64,000 bases of DNA. It comes from Paraglaciecola sp. 20A4 (GTDB lineage: Bacteria > Pseudomonadota > Gammaproteobacteria > Enterobacterales > Alteromonadaceae). Shown piece by piece: positions 1 to 9,192 of this stretch (positions are counted from its first letter, which is position 1; every line of letters begins with the position of its first letter). A program made the translations under genes and the position numbers. The stretch covers positions 124,001 through 188,000 of the forward strand of contig NZ_WTPY01000002.1 of assembly GCF_011378905.1 (NCBI RefSeq). Direction: 5' to 3'. The notes beneath the pieces are model-generated. The model searched no databases, was not told the DNA's origin, and was given only the letters and a program-made list of their open reading frames with translations.

Positions 1-1
1 T

Positions 2-1402
2 TTGCAAATAGTCGAGCCGCACTTTTTCAACCAAATGACCACCGTGCATGGCTTGATTATGGTTTTTGGTGCGGTTATGCCGGCTTTTACAGGGTTAGCT
101 AATTGGCTTGTGCCCATGATGATTGGTGCGCCTGATATGGCTTTACCGCGCATGAATAACTGGAGTTTCTGGATCCTGCCATTTGCTTTTTTAATCCTCT
201 TGTCTTCGTTGTTTATGGATGGCGGAGGTCCTGCATTTGGTTGGACTTTCTACGCGCCTTTGTCCACTACCTATAGTGGTGACAGTACAGCTCTATTTGT
301 ATTTTCGGTACATATTATGGGTATCTCGTCCATTATGGGGGCGATTAACGTCATCGTTACCATATTTAATATGCGGGCCCCCGGTATGACGTGGATGAAA
401 ATGCCACTTTTTGTATGGACGTGGCTAATTACAGCTTTTTTATTAATCGCGGTCATGCCTGTTTTAGCTGGAGCGGTAACCATGGTGCTGACAGATAAGT
501 TTTTTGGGACCAGTTTCTTCGATGCCGCAGGTGGTGGTGATCCGGTCATGTTCCAGCATATTTTCTGGTTCTTCGGTCATCCCGAGGTGTACATCATGAT
601 CTTACCGGCCTTTGGTATTATTTCGCAGATCGTACCGACATTTTCTCGAAAGCGGCTATTTGGTTATTCCTCCATGGTTTATGCGACCGCATCAATCGCC
701 TTATTGTCATTTATCGTTTGGGCGCACCATATGTTTACCACAGGTATGCCGGTATTTGCCGAAATGTTCTTTATGTTGGCCACCATGTTGATTTCGGTGC
801 CAACAGGGGTAAAAGTCTTCAATTGGGTGGCAACGATGTGGCGTGGTTCGCTGAGCTTTGAAGTGCCTATGTTGTTCGCGCTGGCGTTTATCGTGCTGTT
901 CACTATTGGTGGTTTGTCGGGCCTGATGTTGGCAATTACCCCAGTAGATTTCCAATATCATGACACCTATTTTGTAGTTGCGCATTTCCACTATGTGCTA
1001 GTAACTGGCGCTATATTTTCGATTATGGCCGCGGTTTATTATTGGCTGCCTAAATGGACTGGAAAGATGTTTGATATACCCTTGGCTAAATGGCACTTTT
1101 GGTGCTCATTAGTGTCGGTCAATGTGTTGTTCTTCCCTATGCACTTCGTCGGTTTAGCCGGTATGCCAAGACGGATCCCTGATTACGCGTTGCAATTTGC
1201 AGATTTTAATAAATGGATAAGCTTAGGCGGATTTGCATTCGGTCTATCGCAATTAATTTTCTTGGTTATCATTATTAAAGCTTGCCGTAAGCAAGGTGAA
1301 CCTGTGAGCGACCAAGTTTGGGAAGGAGCTGAAGGCCTAGAATGGGAAATACCTTCACCAGCCCCTTATCATACGTTCGAAACGCCGCCCGTTATTAAGT
1401 AA
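2..1402 (+). CDS. ctaD: cytochrome c oxidase subunit I (5' truncated by window edge)
   Basis: Catalytic subunit of aa3-type cytochrome c oxidase, an integral inner-membrane protein that reduces O2 and pumps protons. The visible part holds the heme-copper hallmarks: the [12 protein letters not shown] segment with the cross-linked His-Tyr pair of the active site, the WAHHMF CuB histidines, and HFHYVLV with the heme ligands. Roughly 60-70 N-terminal residues are missing, judged from the usual length of about 530. The reading frame is open from base 2, so the true start lies outside the window. It heads the cox gene run, and the small gene at 1421 follows after 18 bases. The identification is very secure. 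Confidence 0.97.
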   Translation: MQIVEPHFFNQMTTVHGLIMVFGAVMPAFTGLANWLVPMMIGAPDMALPRMNNWSFWILPFAFLILLSSLFMDGGGPAFGWTFYAPLSTTYSGDSTALFVFSVHIMGISSIMGAINVIVTIFNMRAPGMTWMKMPLFVWTWLITAFLLIAVMPVLAGAVTMVLTDKFFGTSFFDAAGGGDPVMFQHIFWFFGHPEVYIMILPAFGIISQIVPTFSRKRLFGYSSMVYATASIALLSFIVWAHHMFTTGMPVFAEMFFMLATMLISVPTGVKVFNWVATMWRGSLSFEVPMLFALAFIVLFTIGGLSGLMLAITPVDFQYHDTYFVVAHFHYVLVTGAIFSIMAAVYYWLPKWTGKMFDIPLAKWHFWCSLVSVNVLFFPMHFVGLAGMPRRIPDYALQFADFNKWISLGGFAFGLSQLIFLVIIIKACRKQGEPVSDQVWEGAEGLEWEIPSPAPYHTFETPPVIK

Positions 1403-1420
1403 GCGGTAAAGGAGAATTTT

Positions 1421-1648
1421 ATGTTGCTAAGTGAAGTGAGGTTTTCAAAAAAAAGACTGCTTAAACGTTTTGTAGCATTAGCCATAGGTTTTATAGCATT
1501 TGGTTTTTGTAATAGTCTACAAAACGATGCATATATGCCGCTCGATGACTCAGCGTATTTTGCCCTACAAAGCAAAATGCATAATGCAGAAATTGCACAA
1601 CAAGGATTAGTGCAGTCTTATTCAGGTATGTTCTGGCAATCCTTATGA
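1421..1648 (+). CDS. small membrane protein of the cox cluster, unknown function
   Basis: A 75-residue protein with a basic N-terminus, one hydrophobic segment (about residues 15-32) and a polar C-terminal tail. An AAAGGAG ribosome-binding site sits just before ATG 1421. Its stop overlaps the next gene in an ATGA junction, so it is translated with ctaG. Its place between ctaD and ctaG suggests a role as a small oxidase subunit or assembly factor. That is inferred from position only, because I do not recognise a family. Confidence 0.7.
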   Translation: MLLSEVRFSKKRLLKRFVALAIGFIAFGFCNSLQNDAYMPLDDSAYFALQSKMHNAEIAQQGLVQSYSGMFWQSL

Positions 1649-2259
1649 CAGACAAAAGGCAACAACCTCAAGCGCCTGACGCCGCCAACAATAGTCCCCC
1701 GTCTAGCAATGCGAAGATGGTGGGTAAGTTATTGGTGGTCGTGCTGGGGATGTTTGGTTTTGGTTTTGCGTTAGTTCCACTTTATGACGTGTTTTGTGAT
1801 TTGACCGGATTAAACGGAAAGACTGCAAATTCCGCCGCTATTTATGAAGTGATGGAGATTGACGAGTCACGAACCATCACTGTGGATTTTATCACTCGCG
1901 TCAACTCAGGTATGGCGTGGAAATTTGAAGCACAAACACGGCAAGTGAAAGTGCATCCTGGTCAAATGAACGAGGTGAATTTCACGGTAAAAAATCCAAC
2001 AAAACACGTCGTCATTGGCCAAGCGGTGCCATCGGTTTCACCTGGTATGGCAGCGTTATTTCTCAATAAAACAGAGTGTTTTTGTTTTGAGCAGCAAGTT
2101 TTGCAAGCAGGTGAGTCAGCGGTCATGCCTATGCGGTTTTATGTAGACCCTCAATTACCACAAGACATTACCTATTTTACGTTGCAGTACACTCTATACG
2201 ACGTCACATCGACGGCAGGTGATCTTGCAATGAATAGCGGTGAACAGGAGAACGAATAA
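1645..2259 (+). CDS. ctaG: cytochrome c oxidase assembly protein CtaG/Cox11
   Basis: Periplasm-facing copper chaperone that delivers copper to the CuB centre of subunit I. It has one N-terminal membrane helix (about residues 24-47) running into the conserved VPLYDVFCDLTG stretch, then a beta-rich domain with the family's copper-binding CFCF motif in NKTECFCFEQQ and the PVSPG-type loop (PSVSPGMA). Length of 204 residues is normal. The start overlaps the upstream small gene (ATGA), and its stop shares one base with the ctaE start (TAATG). The call is secure. Confidence 0.95.
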   Translation: MTDKRQQPQAPDAANNSPPSSNAKMVGKLLVVVLGMFGFGFALVPLYDVFCDLTGLNGKTANSAAIYEVMEIDESRTITVDFITRVNSGMAWKFEAQTRQVKVHPGQMNEVNFTVKNPTKHVVIGQAVPSVSPGMAALFLNKTECFCFEQQVLQAGESAVMPMRFYVDPQLPQDITYFTLQYTLYDVTSTAGDLAMNSGEQENE

Positions 2260-3140
2260 TGGCTCAGCCAGATTATGAAAAATACTATGTACCAGCTAGT
2301 AGTCCATGGCCAATTGTGGGGGCTGTGGCACTATTTCTGATTGCCGTAGGAGCCGGAAACTTTGTTATTGAACACACAAAAGGAACGTCTGGGTATGGTG
2401 GATATGTATTATTAGCTGGCTTTGCAACGTTGATTTTTATGTTGTTTGGCTGGTTCAGGAATCAAATCCATGAGTCCATGACGGGTTTATACAGCGCACA
2501 ATTGGGCCGTTCATATCGACAAGGTATGGCTTGGTTTATTTTTTCAGAAGTGATGTTCTTCGGTGCTTTTTTTGGCGCTCTATTTTATGCACGAATGATA
2601 GCTATTCCTTGGCTGGGTGGCTCATCTAATAATGATGCAACCAATGAAGTACTTTGGCCGGCTTTTCAGGCTATGTGGCCTTTAATAGAAACGCCTGGTG
2701 GAACTAAAACCGAGGCTATGGGTTGGTATGGTTTACCTCTTATCAATACAGTCATTCTGTTAATCTCTTCTGTGACATGCCATTTTGCACATGTGGCTTT
2801 AGAAGAAAATAAACGTGGTCGGTTAAAATTGATGCTGGGCCTCACCGTGTTGTTAGGCGCGATATTCATGACTTTACAAGTGGAAGAGTATATCCATGCG
2901 TATCAAGAAATGGGATTAACGTTGCAGTCTGGCGTTTATGGCAATACCTTCTTTTTGCTTACTGGCTTTCATGGATTGCATGTAACCCTAGGCGCGATTA
3001 TTTTATTCATTATGTTGTTGCGAATATTTAAGGGGCATTTTACCCCGGAACATCACTTCGCCTTTCAAGCCGCTAGTTGGTATTGGCATTTTGTCGATGT
3101 GGTTTGGGTGATGTTGTTCTTTTTCGTCTATATTTTATAA
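2259..3140 (+). CDS. ctaE: cytochrome c oxidase subunit III
   Basis: Seven-helix inner-membrane subunit of the aa3 oxidase. Family features include the FSEVMFFGAFFGALFYAR helix with its conserved Glu, the GFHGLHVTLGA motif, and the C-terminal HFVDVVWVMLFFFVYIL helix that ends the protein. At 293 residues it has the bacterial family's usual length. It is translationally coupled to ctaG by a one-base overlap. A hairpin and a short tandem repeat follow the stop. Confidence 0.96.
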   Translation: MAQPDYEKYYVPASSPWPIVGAVALFLIAVGAGNFVIEHTKGTSGYGGYVLLAGFATLIFMLFGWFRNQIHESMTGLYSAQLGRSYRQGMAWFIFSEVMFFGAFFGALFYARMIAIPWLGGSSNNDATNEVLWPAFQAMWPLIETPGGTKTEAMGWYGLPLINTVILLISSVTCHFAHVALEENKRGRLKLMLGLTVLLGAIFMTLQVEEYIHAYQEMGLTLQSGVYGNTFFLLTGFHGLHVTLGAIILFIMLLRIFKGHFTPEHHFAFQAASWYWHFVDVVWVMLFFFVYIL

Positions 3141-3153
3141 CCGGGCTGGGTAT

Positions 3154-3203
3154 CCCATTGGCCTACTCTTTAGGTCAATGGGAAAATTAGGTCAATGGGA
3201 AAA
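3154..3203. repeat. hairpin plus 17-bp tandem duplication after ctaE
   Basis: CCCATTGGCC (3154-3163) pairs with GGTCAATGGG (3173-3182), ten pairs with one wobble and a nine-base loop. The 17-base unit TTAGGTCAATGGGAAAA occurs twice in direct tandem (3170-3186 and 3187-3203). There is no U-run on either strand after the stem, so this is not a standard intrinsic terminator. It lies between the convergent ctaE and DUF2909 genes. Confidence 0.55.
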
Positions 3204-3221
3204 ATAGATATTGAATAGGGT

Positions 3222-3431
3222 TTAGAACGGTCGATGGTTCGGTTCGATAAGCCCTGTTGCAATGGCGATGAGAAGCAAGACGACAATCGCTACCGACGTT
3301 AGAACGCGTCGCCCAATGTACTTGCTCATATTGGGTTGTGTCGGTTCGTCTTTAAGCATTATCACCATGGCTTTAAACAAATTAAAGATCATAACAATAA
3401 GTAGTATTCCGATGATTATCTTTATTAGCAC
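3222..3431 (-). CDS. DUF2909 (twin transmembrane) family protein
   Basis: A 69-residue protein with two hydrophobic helices (about residues 2-24 and 43-62) separated by a short basic loop, ending in a small polar tail. This matches the DUF2909 small membrane protein that many Proteobacteria carry between subunit III and SURF1 on the opposite strand. Its molecular role is unknown, and the conserved position suggests a link to oxidase biogenesis. Start and stop are unambiguous in length terms. The overlapping plus-strand frame (3262-3471) is judged a shadow. Confidence 0.8.
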   Translation of the reverse strand: MLIKIIIGILLIVMIFNLFKAMVIMLKDEPTQPNMSKYIGRRVLTSVAIVVLLLIAIATGLIEPNHRPF

Positions 3432-3473
3432 TTTTCTTCTCCCTCTCGCTGACGTTTCTATTGTTGATTAAGC

Positions 3474-4205
3474 ATGCTTAAGTATATTAAGCGTTTACCT
3501 ATAGTTTCTACCCTAGTGACTTTATGTGCTGTTGTCATTATGTTTGGCTTAGCAAACTGGCAACTACAAAGAGGGCTAGACAAAACCCAGCGAATTGAAA
3601 GTATGGCAACTGCATCAGCACGGGAGTCACTCTCCTTAGAACAAGTCAGAACATATAAGGGAGATATTCAAGACTTACCTATCACTATTAACGCGACGCT
3701 TAATCCTGAGCAGATCTTGCTACTTGATAACCGCATACATCAAGGACGGCCAGGTTTTGAGGTATACGCCGTGGCGAAAAGTGATGGGCATAATGTATTA
3801 GTTAATTTTGGATGGATAACAGGTAAGCAGATGCGCTCGGATTTGCCTACTGTGACATTACCTGATTTATTGGCAGGCGAGCGCGGGCGCGTCGTTCTGC
3901 CAAGTAATAACCCACTTATTACCGAAACGGCGTCATTAGCAGTGACCTGGCCTAAGGTAATACAACAAATAGACATCCACTTTGTTGAACAGATGCTCCA
4001 GATAGAGCTTGTTCCCTTTGTCATTGTGCTGACAGTCAACGACAACCCACAATTTGTGCGTAAATGGCAGCCAGTCGTCATGCCACCAGAAAAGCACTAT
4101 GCCTATGCCGTTCAGTGGCTCGGCTTAGGTGTGGCCGCATTTTTAGTTTATTTTTTTGCACTTCGCAATCGACTTAATAAGGTATCCAACGATGAACACC
4201 AGTAA
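3474..4205 (+). CDS. SURF1 family cytochrome oxidase assembly protein
   Basis: Inner-membrane assembly factor thought to help insert heme a into subunit I. It has the family's two-helix topology: an N-terminal helix (about residues 10-28) ending in the typical NWQLQRGLDK, a periplasmic domain with LLDNR.HQGRPGFEV and VLVNFGW motifs, and a C-terminal helix (about 210-230) followed by a basic tail. At 243 residues it is normal for the family. Its last 14 bases overlap the start of the next gene, which indicates one operon with ctaA and ctaB. Confidence 0.92.
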   Translation: MLKYIKRLPIVSTLVTLCAVVIMFGLANWQLQRGLDKTQRIESMATASARESLSLEQVRTYKGDIQDLPITINATLNPEQILLLDNRIHQGRPGFEVYAVAKSDGHNVLVNFGWITGKQMRSDLPTVTLPDLLAGERGRVVLPSNNPLITETASLAVTWPKVIQQIDIHFVEQMLQIELVPFVIVLTVNDNPQFVRKWQPVVMPPEKHYAYAVQWLGLGVAAFLVYFFALRNRLNKVSNDEHQ

Positions 4206-4749
4206 TAAACGCATGATAATTACCCTTGCCGTTGTTTTTATTTTACCGGTGGCATTGGCCAAGCTTGCCTTAGATAACAATTGGTTTAATAAAGCATCAA
4301 CAAATAAGGGACAACTGCTTACCCCGACACTAGATATGACCGCCTTACAGGACCAAACCACCGAGCCTAAATGGCAATTGTTATATGTGCTACCTACTAA
4401 ATGCGGCGCTGAGTGTAAAAATGCCTTATACAGTGTTGAGCAAGTATGGACAGCACTGGGTAAGGAGCACGATAGGGTTCGTGCAACAGTTGTCATTACT
4501 CCTGAGAGTGATGCCTTGGCGATGCAGATAATAGAACAGCAGAATTCAGTTAAGTTGTTAAAAACTAACACGGAAAATGTTAATAATGTGTTTAAAGGTG
4601 AGCCGACAAATGCTATTTTCATAGCAGATACTTTGAATAACGTCATCTTGCGTTATCCACTTCAGGTAGAGCAGCAGCAAGCGATCTTACATAGTCGCGA
4701 CATATTATCTGATTTACGAAAGCTGCTGAAATTATCGCGTATAGGCTAG
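4192..4749 (+). CDS. membrane-anchored CxxxC protein of the cox cluster, possibly Sco/thioredoxin-like
   Basis: A 185-residue protein with one N-terminal membrane anchor (about residues 8-24) and a soluble domain predicted to face the periplasm. The segment LLYVLPTKCGAEC puts two cysteines (C71 and C75) in a CxxxC spacing after a beta strand, as in Sco proteins (CPDIC in the gene at 6661), but the proline is absent. I chose ATG 4192 because it overlaps the SURF1 stop and leads directly into the hydrophobic anchor; an earlier in-frame start at 4156 would lie deeper inside SURF1. A copper or thiol role is inferred from this motif and position. It is often annotated only as hypothetical. Confidence 0.8.
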   Translation: MNTSNKRMIITLAVVFILPVALAKLALDNNWFNKASTNKGQLLTPTLDMTALQDQTTEPKWQLLYVLPTKCGAECKNALYSVEQVWTALGKEHDRVRATVVITPESDALAMQIIEQQNSVKLLKTNTENVNNVFKGEPTNAIFIADTLNNVILRYPLQVEQQQAILHSRDILSDLRKLLKLSRIG

Positions 4750-4759
4750 AGGGAAATAC

Positions 4760-5737
4760 ATGAGGAAGTTGGTATTGGCGGGGCTTATCCTCGCTGTAAC
4801 TGTGATTGTGTTAGGTGCATATACGCGGTTAACCGATGCAGGGCTAGGATGTCCAGATTGGCCGGGGTGTTATGGCCATTATAAGGTTCCTGCTGCACAA
4901 GAGCAGATCAACGCTGCAGAGCTCGCATTCCCTGAACGACCATTAGAGCCGCAAAAAGCATGGAACGAGATGATCCATCGCTATTTTGCTAGTGCTCTGG
5001 GTTTATTGATTGTTGTTATTTTTATCATCAGTATTGCTAAAAGAGCCTATCACCGACCTATTAAATTACCGCTATTTCTCCTGTGCTTAGTGATTTTTCA
5101 GGGCATGTTGGGTATGTGGACTGTTACCCTAAATTTATTACCCATAGTGGTGCTTGGCCATTTGCTTGGAGGTTTTGCGGTTCTATCGTCGCTATTTTTA
5201 TTGTATTTGCGCTTAGTGCCTTATCGAATTCCAGGAGGCGACCACCAGACCCGTAAGCTCGCAAAGTATGCTTTATTGGGTATCGGTATTTTGCTTGGGC
5301 AGATCGCGTTAGGAGGTTGGACATCTGCTAATTATGCGGCTCTTGCGTGTACCGAATTACCTATTTGTGAAAGTAATTGGTACGAGCGATTAGATTTTAT
5401 TGGCGCGTTTAGCCTACCTGAGGCAGTTAACTATGAGTATGGCGTACATAATTATGCTCAACGTATGACGATGCACATAGTGCATCGAGCGGGTGCGTTG
5501 CTCACCTTTATTTATCTTTGCTGGCTCGCGACGCGCATATATGCAGTGGCCAGCTCTAGCTTTTTGAAAAAAATTGCAGCCGCATTAGTCGTCGTGTTGG
5601 GTATTCAAGTGATATTAGGGGTCAGCAATGTGGTATTTAGTTTGCCTGTCGCCGTCGCCGTATTGCACAACGCAGTTGCTGCGGCATTGTTGCAAGTACT
5701 GGTTTTGCTTAGCTACACCCTTTATCGAAAAACATAG
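4760..5737 (+). CDS. ctaA: heme A synthase (COX15/CtaA)
   Basis: Inner-membrane enzyme that oxidises the C8 methyl of heme O to a formyl group, giving heme A for the aa3 oxidase. Eight hydrophobic segments are visible. The conserved histidines of the two four-helix bundles appear in MIHRYFAS, VLGHLLGG, IVHRAGAL and VLHNAVAA. The N-terminal TRLTDAGLGCPDWPGCYG signature is typical of the family. Length of 325 residues is normal. It lies 10 bases after the CxxxC gene and just ahead of ctaB, the enzyme that supplies its substrate. Confidence 0.95.
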   Translation: MRKLVLAGLILAVTVIVLGAYTRLTDAGLGCPDWPGCYGHYKVPAAQEQINAAELAFPERPLEPQKAWNEMIHRYFASALGLLIVVIFIISIAKRAYHRPIKLPLFLLCLVIFQGMLGMWTVTLNLLPIVVLGHLLGGFAVLSSLFLLYLRLVPYRIPGGDHQTRKLAKYALLGIGILLGQIALGGWTSANYAALACTELPICESNWYERLDFIGAFSLPEAVNYEYGVHNYAQRMTMHIVHRAGALLTFIYLCWLATRIYAVASSSFLKKIAAALVVVLGIQVILGVSNVVFSLPVAVAVLHNAVAAALLQVLVLLSYTLYRKT

Positions 5738-5746
5738 GAGAGACCA

Positions 5747-6664
5747 ATGAGTAAATCAGTTGGTATTACAGCTCATAGCATTACTGCGAAAATTACCGCA
5801 GATTGGCGTGATTATTATGAAATGACCAAGCCCAAAGTAGTGTTGTTATTATTACTAACGGCTTTAGTAGGTATGTGTTTGGCAAGCGAAAATTGGATAA
5901 GCTGGAAAATCCTTATCGCAGGTCTAACAGGTATTGGATTTCTTTCCTCTGCCGCTGCGGTTATTAACCATGTAGTCGATCGAAAAATCGATGCGCAAAT
6001 GGCTCGAACGTCAAATCGGCCTTTGCCAAAAGGTAAGGTTTCTCCTCAAAGGGCAATAATATTTGCGGGGCTGCTAACTGTTGTTGGTTACATAATTCTA
6101 GAGTTATGGGTTAATCGTCTAACAGCATTACTTACGTTGGCAAGTTTGGTTGGTTACGCCTTCGTTTATACTATGTATTTAAAGCGTGCTACCCCACAAA
6201 ACATCGTTATTGGTGGGTTGGCTGGCGCTGCACCACCTTTATTGGGCTGGACAGCTGTGACAAATGATATTCATGCACACGCTTTGTTATTAGTGTTAAT
6301 TGTTTTTATTTGGACCCCACCTCATTTCTGGGCGTTGGCTATTCATCGCGAGAAAGACTACGCTCGGGCGAAAATTCCTATGTTACCTGTAACGCATGGT
6401 ATCGAGTTCACCAAAACTTCAATTTTGTTATATACAGTATTACTGACCCTTATCTGTCTATTACCTTATCTCATCGGTATGACAGGCGTCATATATTTGC
6501 TTGGCTCTAGCGCATTAAATGCTGGCTTCTTGTATTATGCGTGGAAACTGAAATTCGCCAGTGATGACAATACTGCTATGCAAACGTTTAAGTTTTCAAT
6601 TATTCATTTGATGGTTTTGTTTGTGGTTTTACTGGTTGACCATTATATGAGATTTACTCTTTGA
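5747..6664 (+). CDS. ctaB: protoheme IX farnesyltransferase (heme O synthase)
   Basis: UbiA-superfamily membrane prenyltransferase that adds a farnesyl group to heme B to make heme O. The first Asp-rich motif is [19 protein letters not shown] (Asn and two Asp for Mg-diphosphate binding). The second conserved region around [17 protein letters not shown] and the [20 protein letters not shown] loop are also clear. At 305 residues the length is normal. The cyoE name is equivalent. Its stop overlaps the TTG start of the Sco gene. Confidence 0.96.
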   Translation: MSKSVGITAHSITAKITADWRDYYEMTKPKVVLLLLLTALVGMCLASENWISWKILIAGLTGIGFLSSAAAVINHVVDRKIDAQMARTSNRPLPKGKVSPQRAIIFAGLLTVVGYIILELWVNRLTALLTLASLVGYAFVYTMYLKRATPQNIVIGGLAGAAPPLLGWTAVTNDIHAHALLLVLIVFIWTPPHFWALAIHREKDYARAKIPMLPVTHGIEFTKTSILLYTVLLTLICLLPYLIGMTGVIYLLGSSALNAGFLYYAWKLKFASDDNTAMQTFKFSIIHLMVLFVVLLVDHYMRFTL

Positions 6665-7302
6665 ATAAATTAAGTTTAGGATTAGTTGCCGTATTAGCAT
6701 TGGCAGTAGGGGTTGTAATTGCGATAAATATTGCGCCACCACAGAGTGAAAAAACTGAATATATTAAGCTGTATCCTCAGGCGCGGGCCCTACCAAAATT
6801 TTCGCTAATCGATAGTAATGGTCAAGTATTGACCCATAAAAATTTCCAGCAACAGTGGACGTTGATTTTTGTTGGATACACTTTTTGTCCTGATATATGT
6901 CCAACTACACTGGCCGATTTAAGCAGTATTTATCCTCAGCTGCAAAAAATTGATGGTCAATACCCCATTAAAGTTGCATTTATTTCTGTTGATCCGGCTC
7001 GTGATACCACTGAAAGGTTAGCCGAATATATAGATTTTTTTGAGCCTGAATTTATAGCTGCTACTGGAGAACATGCCGATATTTTCCCGTTTGTTCGAGC
7101 CATGGGCATGATGTATTCCATTTCACAAAGTACTGATGATCCAAATTATTTGGTCGATCATAGTGCGTCGATAGTGTTGATAAATCCGCAAGGGAATGTG
7201 ATTGGGCGCTTTAAGCCTGAATTTGCGCCAGGGAAAGTCGCCGTCAGTGATAGCGAGCGCATTTTGCATGACATGTCGATTTTGGCCACAGAGCAACCCT
7301 AA
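6661..7302 (+). CDS. SCO1/SenC family copper chaperone
   Basis: Membrane-anchored periplasmic thioredoxin-fold protein that helps assemble the CuA site of subunit II. It has an N-terminal anchor (about residues 5-24), the copper-binding FCPDICPTT motif (C76 and C80) and the distal conserved His in YLVDHSAS. The start is TTG 6661, which overlaps the ctaB stop as TTGA. No ATG lies nearby in frame, so this start is preferred, although it has little Shine-Dalgarno sequence. The 213-residue length is normal. The next gene starts inside its stop (TAATG). Confidence 0.92.
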   Translation: MNKLSLGLVAVLALAVGVVIAINIAPPQSEKTEYIKLYPQARALPKFSLIDSNGQVLTHKNFQQQWTLIFVGYTFCPDICPTTLADLSSIYPQLQKIDGQYPIKVAFISVDPARDTTERLAEYIDFFEPEFIAATGEHADIFPFVRAMGMMYSISQSTDDPNYLVDHSASIVLINPQGNVIGRFKPEFAPGKVAVSDSERILHDMSILATEQP

Positions 7303-7919
7303 TGCCTGCTTTACGCAAAGCAAACGCGGTTGATACAAAAGATGCCGTGGCGTTAGTTATGTCTTCCGCTCCCCTAGCACTAAATAGACTATTTAACCAG
7401 CGAACAGAAGACCGTGATTACCTCGCTATAACTTATCTGTTAAAGGCATTTTCTGAGCAAGCGGGTCAATTTGGCTATGGTAACCACTGCGTTATTGAAA
7501 TTGATAATAAAGTCGCGGCGATAGGTTGCGGTTGGCAATTTGATATGGGCGAGGCTTATGTGCAAGCAACGCTTGGAAGCATGACTAGCTACTACCACGG
7601 TACAGACGTACTCGAGGTTTTACATCGATGTCAGGCTTTGCAACAACTATTTGCACGCCCTGGAGTTGATGAAATGTGTGTGGGCCACATAGGCGTGGCT
7701 GACAAATTTAAACGCCAAGGGTTATGCAGCCAATTATTAGCGCATTTCGAATCTCTGGCAAAAGCTAGCAACAAGCAAGCGCTGACTTTAGATGTGAAAC
7801 AAGACAACCTTGCAGCGGTACAATGTTACCAACGTTTTGGTTTTAACATCATTCGCACCACCGAAGATATAAGCCCAATGTCACTTGGTATTTATGTGCA
7901 TATGCGCAAAATGCTATAG
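7302..7919 (+). CDS. GNAT family N-acetyltransferase
   Basis: A 205-residue acyltransferase of the GNAT fold. The acetyl-CoA region is IGVADKFKRQGLCSQLLAHFESLA (about residues 125-148), followed by LTLDVKQDNLAAVQCYQRFGFNI, the typical C-terminal GNAT pattern. The substrate is unknown. It is translationally coupled to the Sco gene (TAATG) and closes the cox operon. Whether it acts on the oxidase or is only co-transcribed cannot be told from sequence. Confidence 0.85.
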   Translation: MPALRKANAVDTKDAVALVMSSAPLALNRLFNQRTEDRDYLAITYLLKAFSEQAGQFGYGNHCVIEIDNKVAAIGCGWQFDMGEAYVQATLGSMTSYYHGTDVLEVLHRCQALQQLFARPGVDEMCVGHIGVADKFKRQGLCSQLLAHFESLAKASNKQALTLDVKQDNLAAVQCYQRFGFNIIRTTEDISPMSLGIYVHMRKML

Positions 7920-7992
7920 CATGCCAGTTAATGCCGTGCCACCCGCAATTCGAACTGACCAACCTCAGTAAATTCCAATATTTAGCAAAAAC

Positions 7993-9042
7993 TCAGTCTA
8001 ACCATTTACCATCTTCTGTTGGAACAAACCATGGTTTAGAGTACCAATAATAACGTGATGGCTGTCGTTTACTTGGCGCTGTACAGTTAATTCTTGAACG
8101 GCCAAATGGCAACTGTTGGGTAAATGCCACAGAAATACGCTCGTCTTCACGCGTTATGGCTTGAGAATTACCTTGAAAGTAACAGCTCAATTGACTGTTA
8201 TTAATATCGTCACTTTGTATGCTAAATTGAAATACAAATGGCGCTGGTGAGACTAATGGTGTTGCTGGTGAAACATTAGTTACAGGCATTGCTAGGCTCG
8301 CCATTTTGACTTTTAGTCGGTCTAGGTTGGCGTAAATGCCCGCTGCTGGAAACCGTGATAAAGCTGAAAAGTCACTATAACTGGCGATGGCACCAGAAGA
8401 TTGCGCAAAACCCACGTAGCCAAGTTCCGTTAAACGTGCTTGTAAAGCTGGTGAGAATTCACCATAAGGATAAGCAAAAAATTTATCCTTAACATTTAAG
8501 TTATCCTCAAGTAACGACTCAGCCTGCTCTATATCAGCAATGCGACGGGATAACCAAGCATCATCACTTTCATCAGGTAAGCGGTTTAATAAATGCTCAT
8601 GGCGTAAATTGTGGTTAGCAAAGCTTGCTCCATGCTCAGCCATATTGCGCATATCGTCCCAACTTAAATGATAATCAACTTTGTTGACTAAATCTGGGTT
8701 GATAAATACGGTATAGGGGAGATTCAGTTTGGCCATTATAGGATGGCCATTCTGATAAATATTCTTAAAGCCATCATCAAACGTGATCGCGAGCGCGTTG
8801 TCTGGCAATGTTTGTTTATTTTGAAGCGCAACAACGATGTCTTTTAAAGGCAAAACATTGTAATGCTCGGCTAAATAATTCATATGTTGCGTAAACGTTT
8901 CCGGCGTTACACTCGTTGAAGCCGGTGTGGTATCGCTGACGTGATGATAGAGTAAAATAACGGCGTTGTCAGCGGCATGCACCTTACTACTTGAGACGAA
9001 AATACAGGTGCAAACTAATATACAAAAAATGATACGATCCAT
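7993..9042 (-). CDS. exported polysaccharide deacetylase (NodB domain)
   Basis: Predicted metal-dependent deacetylase of an N-acetylated polysaccharide, carbohydrate esterase 4 fold. Motif 1 is AITFDDGF with the catalytic Asp pair, and the metal-binding HxxxH appears in FANHNLRHEH. A signal peptide with a VHA cleavage region occupies residues 1-24. I chose ATG 9042 because AAGGTAACTCT precedes it at good spacing and the signal peptide begins there; a start 30 bases upstream adds a non-signal leader. About 95 C-terminal residues after the NodB domain form an unidentified beta-rich extension. The true substrate is unknown. Confidence 0.85.
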   Translation of the reverse strand: MDRIIFCILVCTCIFVSSSKVHAADNAVILLYHHVSDTTPASTSVTPETFTQHMNYLAEHYNVLPLKDIVVALQNKQTLPDNALAITFDDGFKNIYQNGHPIMAKLNLPYTVFINPDLVNKVDYHLSWDDMRNMAEHGASFANHNLRHEHLLNRLPDESDDAWLSRRIADIEQAESLLEDNLNVKDKFFAYPYGEFSPALQARLTELGYVGFAQSSGAIASYSDFSALSRFPAAGIYANLDRLKVKMASLAMPVTNVSPATPLVSPAPFVFQFSIQSDDINNSQLSCYFQGNSQAITREDERISVAFTQQLPFGRSRINCTAPSKRQPSRYYWYSKPWFVPTEDGKWLD

Positions 9043-9192
9043 AGAGTTACCTTCAAATAGGTTGAAATTCAACTGGCACCGCGTAACGCTTATAAACGTT
9101 GCATAGTACCTAAGAGCATAAGTGTAACACTGAATTATCTCAGCATTATGTGTGCTGGTTCCGCTTTAATACGTTTTTATTATTCTTAATTT

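Noticed and set aside
3262-3471. 69-codon plus-strand frame opposite DUF2909
   Set aside because: The minus-strand frame has two clear membrane helices and the expected position; the plus frame has no comparable features.
4143-4646. 167-codon open frame on the minus strand
   Set aside because: It lies wholly opposite SURF1 and the CxxxC gene, has no ribosome-binding site and no family features.
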